A stretch of DNA of 8,600 nt from assembly GCA_003132865.1 (NCBI GenBank), contig PKYZ01000416.1, forward strand, positions 1 through 8,600, given 5' to 3'. The position numbers were made by a program, and so were the translations under genes. The notes beneath the pieces are model-generated. The model was given only the letters and a program-made list of their open reading frames with translations, did not search any database and was not told the origin of the DNA. This DNA is from Bryobacterales bacterium (GTDB lineage: Bacteria > Acidobacteriota > Terriglobia > Bryobacterales > Bryobacteraceae). Shown here one piece after another: positions 1 through 6,067 of this stretch (position 1 is its first letter; every line of letters begins with the position of its first letter).

Positions 1-230
1 TGCATGCCGGCGCGCTAGTGGAAGATTGCCTCATCTTAGACAACTGCGACATCGGCCGGCGCGCCCGTGTCCGCCGGGCTATCCTCGATAAGAATGTGCG
101 CGTGCCCGCCGACGGCTGCATCGGTTACGATCTGGAGCACGACCGCCGTTTTCACCACGTCACCGAATCCGGCATCGTCGTAGTGGAGGGCAACCGCTCC
201 CAGGTGGATGTATCCACGTTAGTCGTGTAG
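1..230 (+). CDS. glgC: Glucose-1-phosphate adenylyltransferase (ADP-glucose pyrophosphorylase), 3' end only
   Basis: The reading frame is open from base 3 to the TAG at 228-230, giving 75 residues, so the gene runs off the left edge. It matches the C-terminal left-handed beta-helix tail of GlgC: hexapeptide-like turns (DNCDIGRRARVRRAILDKNV), then a conserved IGYD and a closing TESGIVVV. GlgC makes ADP-glucose and pyrophosphate from glucose-1-phosphate and ATP, the committed step of bacterial glycogen synthesis in the cytoplasm. The catalytic N-terminal nucleotidyltransferase domain lies outside the window. The GTG at 18 is an internal Val codon, not a start, because the frame stays open and GlgC-like upstream of it. 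The last base of the stop codon is also the first base of a palindromic repeat. The family call rests on the tail motifs alone but they are distinctive. Confidence 0.88.
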   Translation, partial: HAGALVEDCLILDNCDIGRRARVRRAILDKNVRVPADGCIGYDLEHDRRFHHVTESGIVVVEGNRSQVDVSTLVV

Positions 231-271
231 TGGGGCAGGACTCCAGTCCTGCGCCCGGCGTCCACGCCGGC
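230..271. repeat. Dispersed palindromic element, left-end form: two back-to-back hairpins
   Basis: The element begins GTGGGGC (230-236) and holds two perfect inverted repeats. The first has 8-base arms 235-242 and 245-252 around CC; the second has 7-base arms 255-261 and 264-270 around CC. It fills the gap between glgC and the DedA gene. The same start, GTGGGGCAG, recurs at 8582, and its complement GCCCCAC ends another element at 6652-6658. This points to a REP- or MITE-like family with GTGGGGC/GCCCCAC termini. There is no T-run after the stems, so it is not a standard intrinsic terminator, though the stems could still protect or end the glgC transcript. Confidence 0.75.
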
Positions 272-283
272 CTTCTTCGAACC

Positions 284-880
284 ATGGAACATTATGTCCT
301 CGACTGGATCTCGCACTACGGGTATCCGGCGATCTTCTGCCTGCTCATGCTGGGCATTGTGGGCCTGCCCGTTCCCGACGAGACGCTGCTCACCTTCACC
401 GGGTACCTGATCTTCTCTCATCACTTGAAACCGGCGCCGGCTTTCGTCACCGTGCTGGCCGGCACGATCTGTGGCATCACCTTGAGCTACACGCTGGGCC
501 GGACTTTCGGGCTGGCGCTGATCCATCGCTTCGGCAAGTACATCCACCTCACCGAGGAGCGTCTCGCCAAAGCGCACCGGTTCTTCGAGCGCGTGGGCCA
601 TTGGAGCCTCACGTTCGGCTACTTCGTTCCGGGCGTCCGCCATCTGACGGCATACGCCGCGGGCGTGTCTTACCTGGAGCCGCACATCTTCGCGATGTTC
701 GCATACCTGGGCGCGTTGCTGTGGGCCACCACATTTGTATCGCTGGGGTATTTCCTGGGAGATCGCTGGCAAGCGGTTTCGGCGCAAATCCACCACCACC
801 TGGTGATCGCTTCTTGCGCGATCGGCGGAGTTATCGTGCTGTATCTGGTGTGGCGGAAGCTGCGGGCGAAACGACGCTGA
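284..880 (+). CDS. DedA-family (VTT domain) inner membrane protein
   Basis: This 198-residue membrane protein has about five hydrophobic segments (roughly residues 12-28, 50-80, 108-128, 133-158 and 172-190). It carries two DedA hallmarks: GLPVPDETLL near the N terminus with the membrane-embedded acidic residue Glu33, and the FGYFVPGVRHLTAYAAG segment (residues 111-127) with Pro116 and Arg119. DedA proteins are linked to lipid (undecaprenyl phosphate or phospholipid) translocation and to membrane homeostasis; which substrate this one moves cannot be told. The frame is open back to a GTG at 230, but those extra 18 codons lie in a palindromic repeat, so the ATG at 284 is chosen; it gives the normal family length and N terminus. 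No strong Shine-Dalgarno is visible. It may be read through from glgC. Its last 50 bases overlap the convergent symporter gene. Confidence 0.9.
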   Translation: MEHYVLDWISHYGYPAIFCLLMLGIVGLPVPDETLLTFTGYLIFSHHLKPAPAFVTVLAGTICGITLSYTLGRTFGLALIHRFGKYIHLTEERLAKAHRFFERVGHWSLTFGYFVPGVRHLTAYAAGVSYLEPHIFAMFAYLGALLWATTFVSLGYFLGDRWQAVSAQIHHHLVIASCAIGGVIVLYLVWRKLRAKRR

Positions 881-2540
881 CCGCCATACCGGTCGCGATC
901 ACCACCAGGCAGCCGATCACGTTGTACCACAGGAACGAAATGCCCGTGAATAGAAAGGCCGCGAAGATGGCGGCCTCTCCGGCCAGCATGCCCACAAACG
1001 CGCCGGTGCCGCTCACCCGCTTGAAGAAAAAGGCCAGCACAAACACTCCCAGCAGCGATCCATAGAACAGCGAGCCTACGATATTCACGGCTTCGATCAG
1101 CGATCCCAGATGCTTTCCGAGTCCCGCGAACGCCACCGCGTAAGCGCCCCAGAATGCGGTGGCCACCCGCGAGGCGGTCAAATAGTGACGATCCGTGGCT
1201 TGCTTCCGGAAGTGACGCTTATAGATGTCGACGACTGAAACCGTGGCCAGCGAGTTGATCTCGCCGGAGCTGGACGACATGGTGGCGGCCAGAATCACGG
1301 CGATCACCAGGCCTACGATGCCAGTTGGAAGGTACTTCGTCACGAAAGACAAGAAAATGTAATTGGTATCCCGGAAGCCCTTCTCTCCACCGGTGGCTTC
1401 CACCAGACTGGCGCCCTGGCGCCGCGCCGCATCCACCTCCTGCTGCGCGCGCCGGTAGCCGGCGATCGCCTCGTTCTCCGCGCGTGTGTCGCCGGTGTGC
1501 CGCGCCTCGACGATCGCCAGCGCCTCCGCTTTGCGCCGCTCGAAAGCGTCCTGGTAGCGCGCGGCGATGGGTTCGTAGCTCGCGCGCAACTTGGGCTGTT
1601 GGATGCGGTTATATTCGGCGCGCTGGAACACCAGCGGAGGCGGCTCGAAGATGTAGAACACGAATACCATGGCGCCGATGAACAAAATGAAAAACTGCAT
1701 CGGGATCTTGGCCATGGCGGTGAACAGCAAGCTCAGCTTGCTCTGCGCGATGGATTTGCCGGTGAGGTAGCGCTGTACCTGGGACTGGTCGCATCCGAAA
1801 TAGGACAGCGCCAGGAACATGCCGCCGATCAACCCGCTCCACAGGTTGTAGCGGTCGTTCCAAGCGAAATGAAAGGTCACTGCGTTGAGCTTGCCGGCTG
1901 AGCCGGCCAGGTGTATGGCGTCCAGAAACGAAACCTGGCGCGGCAGCAGCCGGAAGATCATCAGCAACGCCACCACCAGGCCGAAGAAGATGATCAGCAT
2001 CTGCTGCACATCGGTCCAGGTGACCGTGCGAATGCCGCCGGTCACCGTGTATAGCACTACCGTCACGCCGATGATCAACGTGGTCAGGCGGTCCGGCCAG
2101 CCGAAGATTATGGAAAGCACGATGGCCGGCGCGTAGAAGGTGAGACCGACGGAAAGCCCGCGTTGCATCAGGAAAATGACGCTGGCCAGCGCGCGCGTCT
2201 TGGCGTCGAAGCGGTTCTCCAGGTACTCGTAGGCGGTGTACACGTTGGCGCGATGGAAGATGGGAACGACCGTAGCCGAGAGCGCCACCATGGCCAGCGG
2301 CATGCCGAAGTAGAATTGCACGAAGCGCATGCCATCGACGTACGATTGGCCGGTAGTGGAGATGAAGGTGATGGCGCTGGCCTGGGTGGCCATGATCGAT
2401 AGCGCCATGGCGTACCACGGCATGGTCTTCCCGGCCAACAGATAGCGATCGACGGTGTTGCTGCCGCGGCCGCGATACAAGCCATAGGCAATGATGGAAG
2501 ACAGCGAGCCGACCAGAACCACCCAATCGAGAGGTCTCAT
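831..2540 (-). CDS. Sodium:solute symporter (SSS family) with a long charged loop
   Basis: The protein has 569 residues and about thirteen hydrophobic segments. SSS hallmarks are visible: ATQASAITFISTTGQ (51-65, first helix of the LeuT-fold core), GGIRTVTWTDVQQ (168-180), the DQSQVQRYL stretch (251-259), and ILAATMSSSSGEINSLATVS (416-435), which carries Ser residues at the usual second-sodium site. It would use the Na+ gradient to import a small solute; the substrate cannot be read from sequence. An unusual hydrophilic, helix-prone stretch of about 90 residues (300-392) sits just before the Ser-rich helix. The ATG at 2538-2540 is chosen because MRPLDWVV leads directly into the first span and overlaps the stop of the small gene upstream (ATGA). 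The 27 in-frame codons further upstream are the small gene read in another frame. The 3' end overlaps the convergent DedA gene by 50 bases. Confidence 0.92.
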   Translation of the reverse strand: MRPLDWVVLVGSLSSIIAYGLYRGRGSNTVDRYLLAGKTMPWYAMALSIMATQASAITFISTTGQSYVDGMRFVQFYFGMPLAMVALSATVVPIFHRANVYTAYEYLENRFDAKTRALASVIFLMQRGLSVGLTFYAPAIVLSIIFGWPDRLTTLIIGVTVVLYTVTGGIRTVTWTDVQQMLIIFFGLVVALLMIFRLLPRQVSFLDAIHLAGSAGKLNAVTFHFAWNDRYNLWSGLIGGMFLALSYFGCDQSQVQRYLTGKSIAQSKLSLLFTAMAKIPMQFFILFIGAMVFVFYIFEPPPLVFQRAEYNRIQQPKLRASYEPIAARYQDAFERRKAEALAIVEARHTGDTRAENEAIAGYRRAQQEVDAARRQGASLVEATGGEKGFRDTNYIFLSFVTKYLPTGIVGLVIAVILAATMSSSSGEINSLATVSVVDIYKRHFRKQATDRHYLTASRVATAFWGAYAVAFAGLGKHLGSLIEAVNIVGSLFYGSLLGVFVLAFFFKRVSGTGAFVGMLAGEAAIFAAFLFTGISFLWYNVIGCLVVIATGMAVSVVSPAASATPDTAR

Positions 2541-2674
2541 GAAAACGCGCGGGTGAAAGCGTAGCAGAGTGCGATCAGCAACGCGAGGTAGACGACCACG
2601 ACGGTGTAGACGCGCGGCCACGTGCCCAGAAACGGCGGTGGCTCATCCGGCATCTCGCGCCGATCGGAAGGCAT
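2537..2674 (-). CDS. Small single-span membrane protein, putative symporter companion subunit
   Basis: This 45-residue open frame begins at the ATG at 2672-2674 (a second Met at residue 8 is an alternative start) and ends in TGA overlapping the symporter start as ATGA. It has a Pro-rich acidic N terminus (PDEPPPFLGTWPRVY, residues 9-23), one hydrophobic span of about 17 residues (VVVVYLALLIALCYAF, 25-40) and a short basic end TRAFS. Tight coupling to a transporter and a one-span layout resemble small accessory subunits known for other sodium-symporter families, such as the DUF997/YhdT partner of PanF or DUF4212 proteins; I do not claim membership in either family. No good Shine-Dalgarno is seen before either Met. 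The role in assembly or stability of the symporter is inference from position. Confidence 0.72.
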   Translation of the reverse strand: MPSDRREMPDEPPPFLGTWPRVYTVVVVYLALLIALCYAFTRAFS

Positions 2675-2705
2675 AGGTGGAGTGTAGCATGGGCGTAGTA
2701 TGCTT

Positions 2706-2730
2706 TTGTGCGAAGATTATACACAGAATA
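2706..2730. promoter_or_regulatory. Possible overlapping divergent -10 elements between the symporter unit and rloA
   Basis: The gap between the two divergent units holds one AT-rich patch. On the minus strand 2716-2721 reads TATAAT, a perfect -10, placing a transcript start near 2708 and a leader of about 34 bases before the small ORF. On the plus strand 2718-2723 reads TATACA, which would start transcription at about 2730, on the A of the rloA ATG (a leaderless message). No convincing -35 hexamer is seen at normal spacing on either strand, so this stays tentative. Confidence 0.35.
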
Positions 2731-4022
2731 TGCTCCTCAAGTTTCGATTCTCGAATTTCCGGTCGTTTCGGACGGAACAGGAACTATCGCTAATAGCCAG
2801 CAGGCTGGCCGGTTCTGGCGACGGCCTTTTCAGTCCGCCTGGATTGGGCGAGCAGGTGTTGCCCGTGGCCGCAATATATGGTGCAAACGCCTCGGGCAAG
2901 ACCGCCGTCATCAAGGCCTTCGAGTTCATGGCCAACGCGGTGAAATTCTCGCATTCACAGTGGCAGCCGGATCAGCGTATCCCCGTAGAGCCGTTTGCCG
3001 GCGACGACCCAGCGCTTCCATCCGAGTTCTCTGTGGACTTCCTCCTTGATGGCATCCGGCACCAGTACGGATTCGCCGCTAACTCACAGGCCATCCTTCG
3101 GGAATGGCTCTATGTTTACCCCAAAGGCAAGAAGCAGCTTTGGTTCAGACGAGTCGAGGGTGCTCCAATTTCCTTCGGCGCCAAGATGCCCGGCGAGAAC
3201 AAGGTCATCGAGAGTCTCGTCCGCAAGAACAGCCTCTTCCTTTCCGCAGCGGCCCAAAACAACCACGCGGTGCTGTCACCTGTCTACGGATGGTTCGCGC
3301 AGCCGACATCATTCGTGATCGGCCACCACGGACAGATCGGCCGAGCAGCTTACGGAGCGCACGCAGCGCGGTTTTGCCAGGAGGAAGCAGATAGAGCAAC
3401 AATTGCACGGCTCCTCACTCAGGCCGACCTTGGAATTGCGGACCTGTCTGTCGAAGATGCCCCGTTGGGCGAGTTTTCGAAGAGAATGTTCGAACTGATC
3501 CTAACGCGATTGCCGCCGGGTACTTCATCGCCGGAAGTGCCAGAGAAGCATAAGGTGATCCGTCTTTTGCATCACGTCGGGAACCGAACGGTTCCATTTG
3601 AACTCGAGCAAGAGTCAAGCGGTACGCTCGCCTATCTGGCCCTGCTCGGGCCCGTGGTGAGTCTCTTGAAGAATGGAGGGATACTCTGGGTCGACGAGCT
3701 AGATGCAAGTTTGCACCCACTGATGGCGGTCCAGATTATACGGCTGTTTAGCAACCCGGCAAGTAATCCGCGATCGGCCCAGTTGATCTTCAACACACAT
3801 GATACGAACCTGCTGGGTAGCGGCGATCTCAGGCGCGATCAGATTTGGTTTACCGAAAAGGACTCAACGGGAAGCAGCCATCTATATCCGCTGACCGACT
3901 TCAAACCACGACGCCAGGAGAACCTGGAAAATGGCTACCTCCAGGGGCGCTACGGAGCGATTCCGTTCATTCATCCGGACTATCTGACCGGGAACACAGG
4001 TGGCAATGGCGAGAAAACGTGA
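2730..4022 (+). CDS. rloA: RloA-like AAA/ABC-type ATPase (COG1106 type), ATPase subunit of a putative anti-phage module
   Basis: The protein has 430 residues from the ATG at 2730. The N terminus MLLKFRFSNFRSF is the standard opening of this family. Motifs in order: Walker A GANASGKT (51-58), an insertion region (about 70-280), an ABC-signature-like ESSGT (295-299), Walker B ILWVDE (318-323) with D-loop DASLHP, and a switch His in FNTHD (His357). The conserved C terminus RRDQIWFTEKD and GYLQGRYGAIPF is seen too. All ATPase residues look intact. Proteins of this kind pair with a Toprim-like partner in AbiL and, more distantly, PARIS defence systems, where the ATPase is thought to sense infection and control the effector. 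The ATG at 2700 would add ten residues unlike the family, so 2730 is preferred. The rloB gene overlaps its end. Base composition looks lower in GC than the flanking genes: one 60-base line here (3781-3840) is 53% against 67% for one in the exporter (7681-7740). Confidence 0.88.
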   Translation: MLLKFRFSNFRSFRTEQELSLIASRLAGSGDGLFSPPGLGEQVLPVAAIYGANASGKTAVIKAFEFMANAVKFSHSQWQPDQRIPVEPFAGDDPALPSEFSVDFLLDGIRHQYGFAANSQAILREWLYVYPKGKKQLWFRRVEGAPISFGAKMPGENKVIESLVRKNSLFLSAAAQNNHAVLSPVYGWFAQPTSFVIGHHGQIGRAAYGAHAARFCQEEADRATIARLLTQADLGIADLSVEDAPLGEFSKRMFELILTRLPPGTSSPEVPEKHKVIRLLHHVGNRTVPFELEQESSGTLAYLALLGPVVSLLKNGGILWVDELDASLHPLMAVQIIRLFSNPASNPRSAQLIFNTHDTNLLGSGDLRRDQIWFTEKDSTGSSHLYPLTDFKPRRQENLENGYLQGRYGAIPFIHPDYLTGNTGGNGEKT

Positions 4023-4626
4023 CAGTCTTCAACGCCGTGGGCCACGCCGCCAACCCAAGCAGCGTTTCCTGATAGTTTGTGAGGGCACGGTCACGGAACC
4101 CTGCTACTTCCGGGACGTCCGCCATGTGGAGCGCAGCCTCATTGAGCTGCAGATCGAGCCTCGCGCGACACCCAAGACCATCGTCGAACGGGCGGTCGAA
4201 CTGAAGAAGCAAGCCAATCGCGACGCGAAAAGACGCGCCGACGATAACCTGAAGTACGACGAAGTATGGTGTGTCTTCGATGTGGACGACCATCGCCTGA
4301 TCGTCGAGGCCAAGGAACAAGCGAAAGCGAACGGAGTGGAGGTAGCCATTTCAAATCCCTGCTTCGAACTCTGGGCCCTGTTGCACTTTCAATATCAGCG
4401 CGCACATATTGAGCGCGGCAAAGTGCAGCATCTGTGCGCGACATGCATGCCAGGATACGAGAAAAAACTGGACTACGAGGCCCTGAGGCCGAAATACTCT
4501 GATGCCCTGAAGCGCGCCGAGGATCTCGAAAAATGGCACGACTCGCGCGGCACCGTGGGAGCAAATCCATCAACCCTGGTCCACCGGTTAGTTCAGCGAA
4601 TCATGTCGCGCGCAGCGTCCTCCTAG
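4006..4626 (+). CDS. rloB: RloB-family Toprim-like protein, putative effector partner of RloA
   Basis: The protein has 206 residues from the ATG at 4006; a GTG at 4000 in the same frame would add two. It has a basic N terminus (RKRDSLQRRGPRRQPKQR), then FLIVCEGTVTEPCYF (21-35) with the Toprim-type glutamate Glu26. Next come VFDVDDH (90-96) with the acidic pair Asp92/Asp94, the family hallmark SNPCFELWALLHF (116-128) and an NPST motif at 187-190. These are the conserved RloB features, and the Toprim-like metal-binding residues are all present. Toprim folds of this class in OLD, PARIS AriB and related proteins act as nucleases; nuclease activity here is inference. The start lies 17 bases inside rloA, so the two are surely co-translated. 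It ends 11 bases from the convergent PhzF gene. The name comes from restriction-linked ORFs in Campylobacter, but no restriction-modification gene is present here. Confidence 0.87.
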   Translation: MARKRDSLQRRGPRRQPKQRFLIVCEGTVTEPCYFRDVRHVERSLIELQIEPRATPKTIVERAVELKKQANRDAKRRADDNLKYDEVWCVFDVDDHRLIVEAKEQAKANGVEVAISNPCFELWALLHFQYQRAHIERGKVQHLCATCMPGYEKKLDYEALRPKYSDALKRAEDLEKWHDSRGTVGANPSTLVHRLVQRIMSRAASS

Positions 4627-4637
4627 CATTTGAGGCG

Positions 4638-5429
4638 TCATCCCATTAACTCGCCGCGCAGCACCGTAACCGCTTGCCCTCCCAAGAACACGCGATCCCC
4701 GCTACAGCGTACCCGCACCACGCCGCCGCGCGCCGAAGCCTGATATGCCACGAAATCGGTTTTGCCGAGGCGCTTGCTCCAATACGGCCCCAGGCAGACG
4801 TGCGCCGAGCCTGTCACGGGATCCTCTTCTATGCCCGAGCCGGGCGCGAAGAAGCGCGAGATGAAATCGAATTCAGGCGTATCGGAACGTGCCGTGACGA
4901 TGACGCCCCGCACCGGCAGTTTCCGCAGTACGCCGTGATCCGGCTGCGCGCCGCGCAACGCCGTCGCGGACTCCACCTCCACGAGGTAATCGAACTGGTT
5001 GCGCCCCACGTAGATCGGCGTCAATCCCAGAGCGGCAGCGAGATCCGCGGGCGGCTCTGCGGCCTCCTCCATCTTGGCCGGAAAGTCCATCTCGATCCAG
5101 TCGCCGTGCCGCTCGGCCAGCAACAGCCCGCTACGCGTGTGGAAGCGCGCCTGCGCGCCCGCGGCCAGATGGCCTTCTTCCCAAAGCACGTGCGCGCTGG
5201 CCAGCGTAGCGTGACCGCAGAGGTCCACTTCAATGGCCGGCGTGAACCAGCGCAGGTTGTACCCTCCGTCTTGCGGAACCAGAAACGCGGTTTCCGACAG
5301 GTTGATCTCGCGCGCTACATCCCGCATCCAGCGCTCTTCGGGCGCCTTGGAGAGGATGCACACCGCCGCCGGATTTCCGGCGAACGGCTTGCTGGTGAAA
5401 GCGTCCACTTGCGTGATGGCGATGCCCAT
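4638..5429 (-). CDS. PhzF-family isomerase
   Basis: The 263-residue length is normal for the family. Motifs: the N-terminal QVDAFTSKPFAGNPAAV, the catalytic-glutamate region LSETAFL (Glu46), the DLCGHATLASA loop (69-79), and the second-half EEDPVTGSAHVCLGPYW (201-217). These mark both halves of the diaminopimelate-epimerase-like fold. PhzF itself isomerises dihydro-3-hydroxyanthranilate in phenazine synthesis. No phenazine genes are nearby, so this is one of the many family members of unknown substrate. The start ATG at 5427-5429 gives the exact family N terminus (MGIAITQVDAF); GGA about ten bases upstream may serve as a weak ribosome site. The DUF5615 gene ends 39 bases upstream on the same strand, so co-transcription is possible. 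Confidence 0.92.
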   Translation of the reverse strand: MGIAITQVDAFTSKPFAGNPAAVCILSKAPEERWMRDVAREINLSETAFLVPQDGGYNLRWFTPAIEVDLCGHATLASAHVLWEEGHLAAGAQARFHTRSGLLLAERHGDWIEMDFPAKMEEAAEPPADLAAALGLTPIYVGRNQFDYLVEVESATALRGAQPDHGVLRKLPVRGVIVTARSDTPEFDFISRFFAPGSGIEEDPVTGSAHVCLGPYWSKRLGKTDFVAYQASARGGVVRVRCSGDRVFLGGQAVTVLRGELMG

Positions 5430-5468
5430 ATTCTATCCAGTGTAGCTGGAGGGGAGCGTAACAGTTGT

Positions 5469-5708
5469 TCAACACGGGAGCCGGCAGATTCGATTGACCC
5501 ACTCGGCTGGTTCCGAAGCCAGCCAGCCGAGCACCAGGCTTTCAATTGCTTCAGCCACACTCGTCTTCTGAGATATGAGTATGACACCGGGCGCTCCTTC
5601 GAGTTGCGCAGCCGACGCGGTTAGAAAGTCAATCGAAGGCTCGGCCCGCACGACGCCGCTGACGATTGCCCGATTAAGGTTCGCGTCGGCAAGGAACTTG
5701 ATCTTCAC
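5469..5708 (-). pseudogene. DUF5615 PIN-like toxin with an internal in-frame deletion (likely inactive)
   Basis: The open frame has 79 residues, starting at a GTG (5706-5708) that overlaps the antitoxin stop. The first 38 residues (LADANLNRAIVSGVV, then EPSIDFLTA) and the last 40 (PGVILISQKTSVAEAIESL, then WLASEPAEWVNRI) each fit the two ends of DUF5615 proteins, which normally run about 110-120 residues. The missing middle is where the family carries the aspartate-rich core of the PIN-like nuclease (the LVTHD and TMP region). The join is at about Gly38-Ala39, bases 5592-5597, and the frame is kept. The family is the predicted RNase toxin paired with DUF433 antitoxins. Asp8 of the active site remains, but without the core the protein is unlikely to cleave RNA. 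The loss of about 35-40 codons is judged from memory of the family, not from an alignment. Confidence 0.72.
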
Positions 5709-6058
5709 GGTCGTCTGGCAAACACCTCTTTACGGGCGCGCTCAAGCTTTTGCAAAAGCTCTTCAGGCAGCGGATGGTCCCGGGCAAATTCGTCCCACTC
5801 CTTTTCCGCTTCCGCCAAATACGCGTCCACAATGGGCTGATTTGACTCATAAAAGGTGATGGCTCCGGACACCTGGACGAGGCTCAACGACGGATAATTC
5901 TGCCGGATCGATTCCGCCGACTCTCCGCGCCGGTCGGCATAGACAATGGAGTCCAGCGATACACGCGTACCGCTGACATAGTAGCCCCCGTTGCGCCGCG
6001 AAGCCAGCGTCCCGAGGAGTCGGGACGCGGCACGCAAAGTGCGTGCGCCACACGGCAT
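5705..6058 (-). CDS. DUF433-family antitoxin with a repeat-derived N terminus
   Basis: The open frame has 117 residues. From about residue 20 it is a good DUF433 antitoxin: RRNGGYYVSGTRVSLDSIVY, then ESAESIRQNYPSLSLVQVSGA (a helix-turn-helix-like part), then an acidic-basic C-terminal tail (about 75-117) that would contact the toxin. The family binds and neutralises DUF5615 toxins and represses its own operon. The gene overlaps the toxin start by four bases. The oddity is the start: residues 1-17 (MPCGARTLRAASRLLGT) are translated from two perfect hairpins. No ATG, GTG or TTG start occurs in frame between that segment and the conserved domain. Either the repeat now supplies the start codon, or the gene has lost its own start and is a remnant. 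The coordinates given assume the ATG at 6056-6058. Confidence 0.68.
   Translation of the reverse strand: MPCGARTLRAASRLLGTLASRRNGGYYVSGTRVSLDSIVYADRRGESAESIRQNYPSLSLVQVSGAITFYESNQPIVDAYLAEAEKEWDEFARDHPLPEELLQKLERARKEVFARRP
6007..6046. repeat. Paired perfect hairpins at the antitoxin 5' end
   Basis: The first stem has 9-base arms GCGTCCCGA (6007-6015) and TCGGGACGC (6020-6028) around GGAG. The second has 7-base arms GCACGCA (6030-6036) and TGCGTGC (6040-6046) around AAG, one base further on. The two-hairpin plan matches the element at 230-271 but the sequence differs, so it may be another subtype of the same class. It lies inside the predicted coding region of the DUF433 gene and ends about 20 bases before the divergent Nudix start. 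Confidence 0.7.
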
Positions 6059-6067
6059 AATCGAAGG

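Noticed and set aside
235..270. Intrinsic terminator after glgC
   Set aside because: The stems are strong but no T-run follows either one, and the same sequence recurs elsewhere as a repeat element.
1609..2526. A 305-residue minus-strand open frame inside the symporter gene
   Set aside because: It is the symporter read in another frame, dense in Arg, His and Pro. The symporter frame carries all conserved motifs.
2690..4640. Direct repeats or an attachment site bounding the rloAB module
   Set aside because: I compared the sequence around 2690-2730 with that around 4620-4645 and saw no shared repeat, and there is no integrase or tRNA gene in the window.
4674..5624. A 316-residue plus-strand open frame opposite the PhzF gene
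   Set aside because: It has the typical antisense composition, and the minus strand encodes a complete PhzF protein and the toxin remnant across the same bases.
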